A stretch of 64,000 bases of DNA from Montifringilla adamsi (GCA_017590115.1 JAGGNK010008226.1:6089283-6153282); one strand, 5' to 3'. Positions 1 through 12,174 are shown, counted from the stretch's first letter. Notes: a model not told the origin generated them from the sequence alone. A program made the numbers and translations.

Positions 1-838
1 CAAACAATCTTTGGCTGAAGCGTATTTCCAGCAGTGCTTTCAGTCTTGATCCCAAGCCAAAAAAACAGAGAAATATCCAGCGCAAGGACATTGTAAGATG
101 CTCAGAACCACCTGCCTGGGAAGGAGGCTGATTCCCAGGGGAAGGTCTCTGAGGAGCCAAGACAGAGCTGACCAAGCTCCACATGGAATTGTCTTGCAGT
201 GGAGACGGCCCCGAGGCAGGGGCTGCTCTGCAGGGCGGCTCTTGTTGCACTCACTGAAACCAGCCTGCAAGTAAAGCCAGGACGAGTTTTGAAGTCATGA
301 TGAATTTTAAAGTCATGATGAATTTCAGACTTTCTGTGCTAACAGGCACTGACCCCCAAGAGAACACCTGAGGCCATGGAGAAGGCTTCCAAAATGGAAC
401 GATAGCACTGGGATTATGGGTGTGTAGTTTAAATAGAAGTGTGTAATATCACATAGTAGGAAACTTAGAGTTTAAGGTTTTAGAATATAGTAATATACAC
501 AAAACAAGACAAAAGTTTTAAAGCAGTAACTAATCCTTCTTCTTCACAAGTTTAAACAGTATTATGTAATTAGATTAAAAAGTCCACATTACAAACCACA
601 AATAGTTATTAAGTTAAAAATAATTTAAGTATCATTTCTTAATTAAACTATTTAGCCTTAAAAAAACCTCTTAAAAAATAAAACTTCTTTTTTTTTTAGT
701 TTATTAGAGTAAAATTCTATAAAACTCACAATCTGTAAGACCGTAATATAAATAGGAATTAATAAACACCTAAGTCCAAACAAAAAAAAACCCATCTCAC
801 ACATTTAATTCCAACCCAACTTTTAAGTCTTTAAAAGA
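1..838. other. Unique non-coding DNA, AT-rich in its second half
   Basis: No gene is recognised. The first 300 bases are of mixed composition. From about 420 onward the sequence is very AT-rich, with many short A and T runs and stops in all frames. The only internal structure seen is the 18-bp tandem duplication listed separately. The AT-rich part could be an old decayed LTR element, but I see no paired termini to support that. Confidence 0.5.
292..327. repeat. 18-bp tandem duplication (2 copies)
   Basis: The motif aagtcatgatgaattt occurs at 292 and again 18 bases later at 310, with one change at the end of the second copy. This is a simple local duplication, probably from replication slippage. 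Confidence 0.85.

Positions 839-865
<27 letters not shown>
839..865. repeat. (AT)n dinucleotide microsatellite
   Basis: About 13 uninterrupted AT units. This explains the run of alternating Ile and Tyr in the minus-strand frame that crosses it. It is likely length-polymorphic. Confidence 0.95.
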
Positions 866-869
<4 letters not shown>

Positions 870-3045
870 TCAACAGTACAGCATTAGCCATGAACACACA
901 AAGGGGGTAAAACCAAGACCCAAGACAGCACAATGGCATTTTTGCTGCTTGGGGAAGCTGCTGCTGTGCAGCCCCTGGGGGAGGGAGTGAGGTGAAACTC
1001 CTTCCATTGCTTTGCCTGCACTGGTTGGCTCTGCAGGCGTGAGATGGCAATGGGAGAGCAGAAACAACGTGGGAGGGAGAAATCTGGGCCACTGTTTCTG
1101 TGTCTGAACTGCAGACTGGGCTGGGGGAAGAGACCTGAGAGAGGGAAGTGCCGCAGATCCAGCCCCAGCCCTGACTCCGGTGAGCTGGGAGCGTTTGGAA
1201 TCCATGGAAGTTCTACCTACAGCAGGTTTGTGTTATCCAGAGGACACTGAGCCAAGCTGTCAGAGAAAACTACTGCTTTAAAAAAACCAGGAACTGTGTC
1301 ACAGCATGACAAACATATGCACAGATTGATTCTGGCTACAAACCAAGAAATGTGTACAACCAAAGAGCCCAGCTTTTAGGTGTAGGCACGAGGACACAGT
1401 TAGGATGTGACCTGCTCCTGCAACAGCCAGGCCAGCAAGGAAAAGCCAAAGGCTCTTGAGATACTTCTGCTGGAAGAAAATTTTGGTACCAAGTCAGACG
1501 AGAAAAATGTAAAAGAGGAAATAGGAGCAAACGGAGATGTGAGCTGTATGCTTGGCAAAACAGGCTTGGGTGAGAATAAACCAGAGAAATCCAAAACAAA
1601 GACATGAATCTTGAAATGGGCAAGTTAGCAAAAGCACAGACCACGGCTCAGAAGTTTTTGTTGTGTCCAGAAGATCCCATGTGAAGAGGCAGATTGTCTC
1701 ATACTCCTGTGTTACCCCTTAAATCCAATTACATCTGGCAGAAATAAAAGCTGACAGACACAGCAGGTGTTATCAATGCGATTTTTGGGAAGCAGCCATC
1801 CATACACAGAGCATCACCAGGACCCAAATGGGCACCTTTGGCAACCTCAGTGAAGAACCTGGCTATTGAATTGGAAAGTGTTTTCCTAGCCCAGAGCACA
1901 GAGGGTTGTTGAGGGCAACAGAGCATGGAGCCAGGTATTACTGAGCTGCTGCTCACGGCTCCCTGAGTGACCAGATGCAGCACCTGAGACCATTCCACAT
2001 CTTTCCCAAAAGTGCCTCTCAAGTTTGCTTTTACTCCCCAAACCCCCAAGCCATTTCCTCTCTTCTTTTCATTTTCTTCTCATGCAGGAGCTAAATAAAA
2101 CCCTGTGCAAGTTTTTGAAAAGAGGCAATAAAGATAACATCCTGTGTTTAGATTAGAGAGTAAAAAGGGATGGAAGGGACTCATAATCAACCTCGAGGAC
2201 ACAAACTGCCAAAACAGCCTGGGAATTGGAACGAAAATTTAGTCTGGGTAGTTTGCTGTTAGGTGACACTTGAGCATTCCTGGAATTTGGTAGTAAGCTC
2301 TACCCAAAGTGAAACACTGCAGTGTGGTGGGGCAGTGTGTCTGCATGGTTTGTGTACAGCACAACCTTTTTGGCTTTGCACTGCAAATACCAACATTGTG
2401 CCACCTGCAGTGAAACACCTCTGTGTCACCAGCCCCAACCCCACTGGTGTTTTCCTCTTTCATGTAAAGACTTTCAAACAGCGCCTGTAACTTCATGTAG
2501 ATGAGCACAGCCCTAATTTACACAAAGCTCCCAAGCTCCAGGTTTATGACCCCAAGACGTGGTCACATCACAAACATGAAAGATTTCCAATTGCATTATC
2601 TTGATTTGCATCAATGCCCATTTGCAGTTCTCCTAACTTTGTCTTTTTTCATGTTTCCTTTTTTAATGTCCCTGCTCCACAGAGTGCAGAGCACCCATTG
2701 CACAGTGCCCAGCTCACAGATGGGGAAACACCACACACAGGAATTCCTAACTTAGCCCCAGTCCTATGGGAATCCTGCACAACTGAAAGGAAGTGAAGCC
2801 TTTAAAACCAAGTCCTGACTACCAAACTGGCCTCTTTTCCTCCCAGGAAGTCATTAAGCCCCTGCAAAATCTTGAACCTCTATCACAATGGCATTTGCAA
2901 AAGAGGATTTTAATGTTTAAACAGTGCTCCAGTTAAAAATATATTGAACATTCCATTTACATTTCGGACAAAGTATATTGAATTTACCATGAAAATATTC
3001 CTATAGAGGCAAGATAAAATAAATGAAAAGACAGCTCTCCTTGTA
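866..3045. other. Non-coding stretch, nothing recognised
   Basis: Short open frames on both strands are all under about 110 codons and none resembles a known protein. No CR1 tail, LTR pair or RNA gene was seen. The interval 2170-2200 has a faint resemblance to a CR1 tail (ggaagggactc), too weak to call. Confidence 0.5.
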
Positions 3046-3086
3046 TTTCTTTTTTTTTTTCTTTTTTTTCTTTTTTTTTTTTTTTT
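3046..3086. repeat. T-rich homopolymer tract
   Basis: Runs of 11, 8 and 16 T broken by single C residues. On the minus strand this is an A-rich tract and could be a retroposon tail, but no element body is recognisable next to it. Confidence 0.9.
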
Positions 3087-4207
3087 CTGTAGAACTAATA
3101 TAGGATTAAAGAGAAAAACCTGGTTGCTGCAGGAACAAGTTTGAGCAATCACTTTTCACTTGCAGTTAGCACAAAAATGTATTATAACAAGATATTACTT
3201 GTAGAATTTCCTCTATAAATCTTTTATTCATCCCAAGGAATCCCAGGCCAGGAATTTGCCATACTGCATTGTCAAAAATAATGCCCAGCATAAATGGTGT
3301 GCAAGAGACCATGAACATCAGAGATAACAAGAGTACTAACACCTTATGGGCCTTAAAAACCCAGAAGTGGTATTTCTGGTCTCTCATTAAAACTGAAATA
3401 AAAATATTGTTTAAGAATTACTTTTATGCTTAAGTATTAAACGCAGCATTGATTCTTTGCTTATGATTTCCCCTACTTTTCTTCCTCTAAATTGCTGAGT
3501 GAATGTAAACAAGAAAGTAAATTTTTATGGCCCCGTTCTGTTGCTGGGCAGGAGAATAACTGAGAGCTGAAACAACCTGGCAACCTAAATGAGCATTATG
3601 AGCAAGAGAACACCTGTAAAACACCACCCAGAACTAATGGAAGGAAGAACAAAACTAGTAGAAAGGGAGGCATGGTGCAAACCAGTGTTTCCATGGAGGT
3701 CAGGATATTTTGGGCAATTTTTGTGGGTGAAAGAGATGTAGGCTCTGACCTGTACCCTGATAATTCCATCTGCATTTACCACCAAACCTGCTGGGTTCTT
3801 TCTTGTGTTGGACCAGCTGAGAGTTGTGGTTTCCTTCATCAGTTAAAAATTATAAATAACCTCACCAATTCCTAAGACTGGTTTGTAGTTCAGATGGTGC
3901 AGGTGAGAGGTTTCTCTCTCAGAGCTGCTTCCCTTGCACCAGGGAGCTGCTCTCAAGGCAGGACTGCAGCCCTGGCTAAGCCAGGAATGTGCTCTGGGCT
4001 GGTTTGGGGGGTGTGGACTCACACTTAGGATGGAGATGCCCAGAGCAGAGCTGGGGCTGTGCCAGAGCAGCACTGACCTCGACTCCCAGCGTTTATCCTG
4101 AGCACCCACACCTTCACCAGTGTGTTCCACCTCTTGGCTTCTCCTGAAGCCCACCCAGAAAACACAATTTGACAGCTGCTACTTGCTGCTGGGGGACACT
4201 CTGCTGA
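3087..4207. other. Non-coding stretch, nothing recognised
   Basis: Unique sequence with only short shadow ORFs. The part from 3890 to 4150 is less AT-rich than its surroundings but carries no recognisable repeat or coding signal. Confidence 0.45.
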
Positions 4208-4740
4208 GTCTTTCCTTTTTCACATTTCCATATTCAAACCCTCATTAGGTTCTTGTAACAATTTCTTTGACTTCTGTTCTCTCTCTGCATTGTCTTTCTG
4301 TTGTGTTTGTCCTGCTGCACTGTTCCCTTCACTTTTCCCATTAGGAAAAGCCACTGCTAAATTCCCATTGGTTTCCATCTCTTGGTTGCTTTTTCTTCCA
4401 GATTCAGTTGATTTGGGAGTGTGAGGGCAGAGGGTGTGGGATAACAGTGGGAAATGTGAGCTGGTGTAGCTGTGCCAGTAGAATGACTGCAGGGAGATAA
4501 GAGAGCAAGGCAAGTTTATAAAGCAACTTCTGCCAAAACTCCTGGCACATTTCTGTCTCAAACAGGTAAGCAAGCTGTGAGTTCATCTCTTTCTTGGAGA
4601 GGTTCTCCTTTCTTTCCCCCCTGCTTCAATCTTTTCAGCAATTCTTTATTTTCTTCTAATTCATCCCTCAGCTTTTTTCTTTCCATTTCTCTTTCACTTC
4701 CAGAGGCCATGAGGGTAAGAAACATCTTTTCTCCCAGCTC
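4208..4740 (+). other. Pyrimidine-rich segment with several splice-acceptor-like sites
   Basis: The plus strand is rich in C and T and has several polypyrimidine tracts ending in CAG or TAG: near 4344 (cttttcccattag), 4401 (tttttcttccag), 4703 (ctctttcacttccag) and 4737 (cttttctcccag). This composition makes the minus-strand frames here look like charged, Lys/Glu-rich coiled coil. That is a by-product of purine-rich complement, not evidence of a gene. The zone may be part of a spliced non-coding transcript or simply a skewed tract. Confidence 0.45.
4402..4565 (+). ncRNA. Exon-like 164-bp segment, possible non-coding RNA exon
   Basis: The segment is preceded by a strong acceptor-like sequence (gctttttcttccag, ending 4401) and followed by a near-consensus donor (CAG then GTAAGC at 4566). 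All three plus frames meet a stop: frame 1 at about codon 33, the others almost at once. It would therefore be a non-coding or terminal exon. Another tract ends in CAG at 4703 and is followed only 11 bases later by a second good donor (AGG then GTAAGA at 4715), so an 11-nt microexon is conceivable. No promoter or polyadenylation site is assigned. Splice-like strings occur by chance, so this is a candidate only. Confidence 0.25.
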
Positions 4741-5269
4741 ACTTACCACAAATAGATGAAAGAAAAAAAAAATTAAAAAAATGTTTCCCAGATTCTCTAA
4801 CACATCCTTGCTTTCACAGCAGAAGCACAGGACATGTTTCCTTCTTCAGAAGAAAATGGAGAGCAAAGCAGGGGAGGGGAAACAGCAAATGGAAGGTGAC
4901 CTCTGTGTTTTGGTCTCTGCTCTAGAAGTTGTAGACTGAACCCGACTCTCTGACAACATCAAGCTTCAAGGAGACCTAAGGTAGGATAGCCAAGGATGAC
5001 AACATGCCCTTAATTTTCATCAGAACTGGAAGGTGGCATCCGAATTTTCTCAGAATTTGGAATTTGGAACTGCTGCAATAACTCATGCAAGTTCAAATGC
5101 CTGAGAGCCACACAACATCACCATATGTCCTATGTGCAACAAAAAAATATAAAATAAATAATGTGCAAATGTTTGAAAGTATATTTCCAATTAGGAGGGG
5201 TTTTATACCCCACTTAGAAAGGGTGCTGCTGTTTCCAAGAGTTACTGTCTCAGCTACAGAGCTCCCATG

Positions 5270-5309
5270 AAAGGGAAAATTATAACCATAAAGGGAAAAT
5301 TATAACTGA
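5270..5309. repeat. 20-bp tandem duplication (2 copies)
   Basis: The string aaagggaaaattataac begins at 5270 and repeats 20 bases later at 5290; the copies differ only near their ends. Confidence 0.85.
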
Positions 5310-6000
5310 TCAAATTTTAAAGAAACCTCTAAAAATAGCTTGTCTAAAGCCCATAATGTCACAATGATAAAGTCTAAGACCTCAGGTCCTCCCAGAGCTT
5401 AGAGCAAGACACATGCCATTAGGAAGTTTGGGCTCTTCCATTAATTTTTTCCCGGGATACAGACATTGCTTTTGACTCCATAGGCTAGGTAAAGAGCTGA
5501 AGCATTTTTCCAGTCCCAACTGGAAAATATCCCTAAACTCCCTAAATCCAGCAGTGTCTGGGAAACAAGGTTTAGCACTAAGCAGAAATTTGTCTTCCTT
5601 AAGATGTGGGTGTGTCCCTGCTTCCAGTTCCAGAAAAGCAGGAATTCAGAGCAGTGGGTGGGCTGCAGAGAGCCCTGGCAATGATGGATTTGCAGCCAAC
5701 ACAGGGGATTTGGTTAGAAGTGCAAGATAATTACAGTTTGTTATCCTGCACTTCAGTTATCACAGCAGCACTAAACCATCCATCCAGGGGCTATTTGGGA
5801 TGGAAGATGACCTCTAAAGTTAAGCAGACATTACTAATAACCACTTTCTTTGCCATTAATATAATAAACCACTGGTGATAGGGACCTCATCTTCTGGAGT
5901 TAAATCCTACAGTGCTCACTAAAATATTAAAAAATCCCAACCTCTTGATAGCCAGTGCAAGTTTTGCTTGGGCACAGTTTCTTCCAGTTACAAGGTACTT

Positions 6001-6015
6001 AGCAGCAGCAGCAGC
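6001..6015. repeat. (AGC)5 trinucleotide microsatellite
   Basis: Five perfect AGC units. In the overlapping short frames they give an alanine run on either strand, which is not evidence of coding. Confidence 0.9.
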
Positions 6016-8599
6016 AACACAATTTGTATTATACAGCCTGAGCTCACGGTTAAAATTTATACCAATCAGCAGAGCCATTAAGTCCTACATTTGCCTTCCC
6101 TTAATCCACTGTTAGATTAAATGGTTCAATTAATAATAAATATTAGCAGTTTATTAGATGAATAGTTACACCACTACATTAGTGTATGTGGTTGCAGAGA
6201 GACAGAAATTAAGCACCAGTTTCCCACTAAATCATTTTTAGCCAGGCACTGTACCATATGTTGTTCTGCTGCACTCCTCTCTTCTTTACAAAAAACAAAG
6301 CCAAAACCTTTGGCTTCACCTGCCACTTCTCGTTATTCAGCCACGGCCCAAGGATCTCGATGGAAATGAGGAACCAGGCTGTGCTCTGAGCAAAGCCATT
6401 GAACTCAGCAGGCTGCAGGAGGGGAGCCAGCACAGGCTTTGACCCATTTATTTGAGAAAATTACCCCTGGACAACGAGCTAATCCTCCCCAATAAGCCTG
6501 GCTATGGGCAGGAGGAAGCACCAGATTAGTGAATTTGGTTTGCTGAAGGGACTGATCCTTAGCAGCTGGAGAGGCTGTGCTATCCCAGGCTGAAAATCCT
6601 GGTGTGATAACCTGCCAGATTGTTGCATCTGTACATGATCTGCTTCCATCTACAAAAAGGATTGCAAAATTTTCTAATTTTATAAGGCAGAGGAAGGATC
6701 AGCTAAAGAGGGAAAGTCGGTTACGTTGTCCAGGAAACTCCTGTTAATATTCACTTGCTTTTTGTCAAACATCCATGGTTATAAATACGTGGATCAGTTT
6801 TCAAGCACGTGGCCTAACTGGTGGGAGAGTGGGGAGATGACAGTCAGGATGCTGGACTCTGTTCCCAGCCTCATCCCTGGCTGGACACTTGATTTCTTCC
6901 AGCTCTCCCAGCCGTGACTAATGAAGCATCTTCTCATTGCTGTAAATTCATCCTTTCCAGACCTGACCTTTCCTTATAATTCTCTACTTCGTTTGCCTCC
7001 TCCCTGGGTTAACCCCATCCTGCTTTGGGCCTCAGTTTCCCTCATCCACATAAATAGGATAATGATACATTTAATAAAGTGTCTTTGGATGCAAAACACT
7101 GTCAGGGATGATTAAAGATACAACCAGGGAGTCACAAATACATTGGATTATATTTATCTCAGAGGTATTTGTGAAGGAGTCAAAAATGTGTTTTCCTGCT
7201 CTTCTCTGCTTGTAGTTGATATAAAACAGCAAATCTTCAAGAAAATCAAGGAGGTTTGCAAAACTGCCTGAAAACCTCAATCAGATCAAGCAGTTCTCCT
7301 TGAACTGGTATTTCCCATAGGAAAGAAGAATTTCCATCCTCTCCTGAAGTTTGAAACATCTTTGATTTGCATGAAGGGAGTGTGGCAGAAGGTCTCACCA
7401 TTTTGGTATGACACTGGTTGAAAAGATCATGGTCTGCCTGCCCTTCTGAGTCCAGAGAGGCAGTAAAAATGATTTAACTTAGGAAATGTGCACAATGAGT
7501 AAACTCCTAACTCCCATGGATGAGAATAGCTGGGGGTGCACAGCTACAGTCCCACGCACAGAGATGGGATAATTACAGTTGTACATAGTGGAGGCACTGC
7601 CAATATCCCATAATTAATTTACAGAGTATTTCCGCCTCCTTTCCCCCCATTAAGTGTAGAGAAAATAAATGTTCTTAGGAGTTGGCAGTTTCTCTTTAGT
7701 TTGCATATTCCCCCTAAATATGAACATTATGTTGTTTACTCATCTGTTAATGACAGCTGATTATCAAACCATAAATATACATGTATCTAATGGTTTGTGA
7801 ACATTAAACACTGGGTTGCAATAAATGTGGCTGCATGCAGGAACCCAGTACCCAACAATTCCCATTTAGCACTGTGTGTCCCAGTCTGGGCACTGCCACT
7901 TCTCAGGGATAAGGAGAGGAGAGCTGAATTGCCCAGCTCCCATTCAGATATATTTTTGTTGCCACATGCAAACAAATTGGGGTTTATTCAGCCTCAGTCC
8001 TGGCTCTTCTGCTCCCTCTGCATGGAGGAGCTCCCATTTTGTAGGTTTCTTTCTTTTTTTTTCCTTTCTAATGCCAATTCCGTGCTTCTCCCTTACCTTT
8101 TGAAGCCAAAGCCCATGAACTGCCTCCTTTTTATTTTCCATCCACCCCTTTTCTGAAATATTGCTGAAATTCTACTGAAATTGTGTCCCCCTGTTATTCT
8201 GACCACATGAACTTCTGCTTCCTTGAAGTCCTTCCTAAAGTTTAATGTTGCAGAGGTAACAATTTTCTTTTGTGTCACCTCTCTTCCAGACCCAGATTTA
8301 ATCTTCTTTTCTTCTAGTCCTCCAACAATTCCCCTTTCTCCATGTGCCACAACTCACTCCCCACTCTGTACTAGCAAAGCTCTCTGAAAAACTCAGGCTG
8401 GACCAGAAACAATGTTCTGGTTCTGAATTCTTGAGAAAGATCAAGGGAGCTGTGTGGAGCTCTGATGTTTTTGAGCTTGGAGAAAAACCCAAAGAAACAG
8501 GCAAGTCCTCCCTTAGAGCCAACATGCAAAATGCTGAGCACATAAGCTGCCCCGGTATGAACTGCCCTCAGCTTTGGCAGGCTCTGTCTGAGGTGGAAT

Positions 8600-8769
8600 A
8601 ACCCAGAGCAGCTGTGGCTGCCCCTGGATCCCTGGCAGTGCCCACGGCCAGGTTGGACACTGGGGCTGGAGCACCTGGGACAGGGGAAGGTGTCCCTGCC
8701 ATGGCAGGGGTGGCACTGGGTGATCTTTAAGGTCCCTTCCAGCCCAAACCATTCTATAATTCTGTGACT
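8600..8769 (+). mobile_element. CR1 LINE, 5'-truncated 3' end
   Basis: This matches the 3' end of avian CR1 elements. In order it shows 'cccagagcagctgtggctgc', the 'ggccaggttgga' block, 'aaggtgtccctgcc', 'gatctttaaggtcccttcc' and a tail related to attctgtg. Only the last part of the coding region and the 3' UTR remain, typical of CR1 insertions truncated during reverse transcription. It accounts for the long minus-strand frame crossing this interval. The exact 5' junction is uncertain by some tens of bases. Confidence 0.93.
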
Positions 8770-10009
8770 GAGGGCATCTTCCCACTGCAAAGCTTCTGGG
8801 AACAGCAGCATTTCTTGTACTGTGCATCTAAGGGTAAAACTGACGGGTCCGTGCTCTGCCTCGTTAATGCATCTGAATGGTCCTTTTAATTTTTGCAAAT
8901 GTTTAGGTCTTGGGGTCTAAATTCAAAATTCAAAGGAGAATTTTGCATCACAGCAGTGTGTTCCCAACTGCACTGAGCATTATGCCATTGCTTTGGATGG
9001 AATCAGAACAGCTTGGTCAACTATATCTGGACAGCTCCTAAGGAATATGGTGAGCATTTCTTGTCTCACAAGCAGCTTTTGGAATTCCTCAAGATAGGAT
9101 GAGGCATATGTGTAATTTTCAAGCCTGCAATTTTTATGCTGTTCCAAGTTAGAGAAAACATTTAGCAATTTTGATCAAACAAAAGCACTGCTGTGATATA
9201 ATTCCAGAAGCAAAGTATGAAAAATTTCATTTGTCTCTTTAGCAATTATTGATGAAGGGAATAAAGCTGCAGGTGAACACAAAGGGCTGGCTGTTTGCAT
9301 TCCTGCACTGCCAGCACGCCAGATTGGAGAGCAAGCAAGTCATTTTGCCTGGAACTAAACCAGTGGAGTGCTGACAGATAGGTGTTTGTGCAGTGCAGCT
9401 CAGCAATGAAAATAAGCTGTTACTGCTCACACTGACCCGAGCTATTTGATTGCTGTGTGACACTTTTCTTCTTCAAGTGAGTCATGAGGGTTTATTGGGG
9501 TGATGTTGGTTCAATGCCCAGCGATGCTGAGCACCACAGGAGCTCAGGTGCTCTGTGAGATCTGTATTTGTGGGGCTGACTCCCAGGGAGGTGTTGGCCA
9601 TCCTCTCCCATCTCCTTTTTATTGCACAAGTCGAGAGAATTGAATAACAGTAGCTGGATGTTTTAAAAGGGCCGTGGAGCTTTATGGATGGTTAATAACA
9701 GAGGTGTGTCTAGAGGTTAAGGAGAGCCATAGCTCATCATTCCCCACAATTGCTGTCAGAGTTGGGCAGCAGACCTGCTGGGGAGCAGCAGGAGCAGCAG
9801 GAACTGGCAGGGGCAGGGCAGAGCCATGGCCTGGCACGAGGACACTGATCCCAGCCAGCCAGCACTGCCCGCTCCTCCCGGCCACCCCAGTCAGGAGGGG
9901 GCTGCACAGCACACCACCCCGAGAACAAAGGGCAGGTCTGGTTTGGTCTCTGAGCAGTTTGATCTTACAGATGCCCAGGGAGGGCAGGGAGGCATCCCCC
10001 AATCCCACT
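8770..10009. other. Non-coding stretch, nothing recognised
   Basis: Unique sequence between two CR1 copies. The part from 9770 to 9900 is G/C-rich, with short GCAGCAGGA-type imperfect repeats. Open frames here on both strands reflect that composition and resemble no known protein. Confidence 0.45.
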
Positions 10010-10112
10010 GTGATGCGTTCCTGTGCCACCTGCTGTGGGTGACCCTGCCTAGGCAGAGGGGCTGTGGAGGATCTCCAGAGGTCCCTTCCAATCCTAACAA
10101 CTCTGTGAGTCC
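10010..10112 (+). mobile_element. CR1 LINE 3' end (different subfamily type)
   Basis: The order 'tgctgtgggtgaccctgcct', 'aggcagaggggctg', 'atctccagaggtcccttcc' and 'aactctgtgag' is that of a CR1 3' end. It has the 'gatctccagaggtcccttcc' variant instead of the 'gatctttaaggtccc' variant of most other copies here, so a different, probably older, CR1 subfamily. It is strongly 5'-truncated. The left boundary is approximate. Confidence 0.85.
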
Positions 10113-11119
10113 TTCTCTCATCTACCAGCAAAAGCTGCATCTGAGCATGATACTATTGAAGGTCTTTGCTGCCCCAGGCCAGGGGAATCAATGCAGAGTG
10201 GCTCCTGTTTTGCTGTGAAACAGCTCCTTCCTGGCTGCTTTATTAGCATGAAAAAAACACCCAACAAGTATTGACAAATTCACACTGTTTTGTTTTCAGA
10301 ATTTTCTCACAGAAATAAACCTGGAAGTTTTTCTGCTTTTCTCCAGAAATAAGCCAATACAAAATGTTGAAATCTTTCAGACATGGAATTTCTACCTTGC
10401 ATTCAGGTCGGCAGGAGATTACATTTCATTTGGCTTCAGGTAGAGGCCAGTTTTGCTAATTAAATGGCAGACCTGCTTTACTAGAGATAAAAATAAAGCA
10501 AGCACTACTGAGAAAAGGGGAATGGGGACCAAACAAAAGGAAAGGATAGGAAAGGGATGAAGTCAATAACAGATAAATCCCAGTCCCAACACAAGTACTA
10601 GAAAGACAATACTCTGTTGTGCACTGAAAAGCTGAGGTTTATTAGCTGTTGATTAAGTCTTGCAAGGAGCAGAAAGATAGTTGAGGAGAATGAAGCAAAA
10701 TACAAGCAGTCGCTTCTATTTTCTTGGCAAATTTGATCTTCTCTATTAGGATTATCAGAGAGCTTATTCCCTGGATGTGGGCAGTGAGGCAGATTTCCAA
10801 TGCCTTTCAATTGCTTTTCTGGCTGAGGCTGGCTATTCTAATGCAACGTGACGGGTAGCCACAAACATAATCCACAGGACCCAGTGGTGCTCGAATGCAG
10901 ATGCGACTCAGAGTCAAAAGAGAAGAGCAATCCTCCAAGTTTCCTCAAACTGGGACAGTCTCAGGGCCAGATTTTTTGCAACGCGGTAGCCCAAAGCTCA
11001 ATATTGCTGCATTCACAGCTTTGGTTATGGGCAGGATATTCACGCATTTGAAAAACAATCAGTTTCCAAATTACAGAAGATTACATATTCTTTTTCCACA
11101 GCTGATTTTACTTCCCAGG
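10113..11119. other. Non-coding stretch, nothing recognised
   Basis: Unique AT-leaning sequence. Only short shadow ORFs are present; no repeat family is recognised. Confidence 0.5.
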
Positions 11120-11370
11120 GTGGGGATTTAGGAATCCCCATATTGGATCAGACTGTCAGTTAATTCAATCTGCTATACCTATTCCGGCTGCAGCTAATAA
11201 ATGATCCTTCAGAGGAAGAAAACACAGAGAAAACAAACCCACCACAATCCATCTAGTTAATTGAACAGTGCTGTACATGGGGAGAAAAATTCCTTCCTGA
11301 TGTCCACAGGTGATGAGCGTATGCCCTGAAGCATGAGATACGATTACTCTTATCATTATCTTAGCTTGCA
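11120..11370 (+). mobile_element. Old interspersed repeat, probably ancient amniote CR1/L3-related 3' region
   Basis: Several spaced blocks fit an old repeat I remember from turtle, crocodile and mammal genomes. They are 'ccatattggatcagac' near 11139, 'atccttcagaggaag' near 11202, 'ttccttcctgatgtccaca' near 11290 and 'tatgccctgaagcatgag' near 11320, in the expected order and spacing. Divergence is high and several small gaps are implied, so the copy is much older than the CR1 copies around it. The family name is from memory and could be wrong. No coding potential is expected. Confidence 0.55.
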
Positions 11371-11872
11371 TAGCAACAAATGTAATTAGCGGTCATAAAA
11401 TTATCCTGCTGTTTGGGATTATCTGGTTTTTTTTAAAGCAACAGAGCCAAGTGTGTCTCTGAGGTAACTTCATTGGAATAGGATGGATTTGGCCCGTAGA
11501 GTCTAGAATGTATCTGTAGGTAAAAACAATGGGAAATACAAAAGGCAAGAACTGAAAATCCTTGGCTGTGGCCTCCTACGGCTGCTGTTTCTCACATGCT
11601 TTGGCTCTTTCTTAGGAGGTTTTATTCAAACTTCACGTTGGTGAGATAAGAGGAGAAACAAACTGCTGGGACTAGTGACAATAAGCAAGAGAAGAATAAC
11701 ATTTCAAGCAGAAGCTAAGTAAATACTGTGAAGCAACACGTTGTGGCAATTGAAAGGCAAACTCATTCCCACCTCTCACTGCATGTCTGCAGCTCTGGAG
11801 AGCAGGAGTCACAAAAAGTGCATTAGCAAGAGGGATGTGTGGCCAGAGAAGTGTTGGGACTGCTGGGTGAGA
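11371..11872. other. Non-coding stretch, nothing recognised
   Basis: Unique sequence between the old repeat and the 158-bp duplication. No gene or repeat is seen. Confidence 0.45.
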
Positions 11873-11980
11873 TGAAATAGAAACAATTAGACGAGTATTA
11901 AGCTAACACATAAACCACCCGCAGTGTCCACTCACAAATGGACATCCCTCTGCAGAAGGGTCAGAGGACCTGAGCTCAAG

Positions 11981-12016
11981 GATCTTGAAGGTCCCTTCCC
12001 ACCCAAACCATTCTGT
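11981..12016 (+). mobile_element. CR1 3' tail remnant, copy A of the duplication
   Basis: A short match to the last bases of CR1 before its 8-bp tail. No CR1 sequence is recognisable upstream, so either the insertion was extremely short or older flanks have decayed. Confidence 0.7.
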
Positions 12017-12138
12017 TGGTGGTACTCACGTGAAATAGAAACAATTAGACGAGTATTAAGCTAACACATAAACCACCCGCAGTGTCCACTCACAAATGGA
12101 CATCCCTCTGCAGAAGGGTCAGAGGACCTGAGCTCAAG

Positions 12139-12174
12139 GATCTTGAAGGTTCCTTCCCACCCAAACCATTCTGT
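12139..12174 (+). mobile_element. CR1 3' tail remnant, copy B of the duplication
   Basis: The second copy of the same tail, carried by the 158-bp duplication rather than by a separate retroposition. It differs from copy A by one base. Confidence 0.7.

Larger units (their letters stand above)
4741..8599. other. Long non-coding stretch
   Basis: No gene, CR1 copy or RNA gene is recognised. Two small repeats inside it are listed separately (5270-5309 and 6001-6015). The region 7600-7800 is AT-rich. The interval 7980-8160 is C/T-rich on the plus strand, which produces Lys/Glu-rich shadow frames on the minus strand. Confidence 0.5.

Noticed and set aside
400..870. An LTR or other retroviral remnant in the AT-rich segment.
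   Set aside because: No paired terminal repeats, primer-binding site or coding motif was seen.
4220..4803. Minus-strand frames of 81 and 117 codons that look like a charged coiled-coil protein (DELEENKELLKRLKQ and a Gln/Lys/Asn-rich tail).
   Set aside because: The plus strand is pyrimidine-rich with splice-acceptor-like tracts, so its purine-rich complement automatically reads as Lys/Glu/Arg. The two frames are not in phase, no good minus-strand splice sites join them, and no known protein is recognised.
8371..8898. A 175-codon minus-strand ORF.
   Set aside because: Much of it is the antisense of the plus-strand CR1 at 8600-8769; the rest matches nothing.
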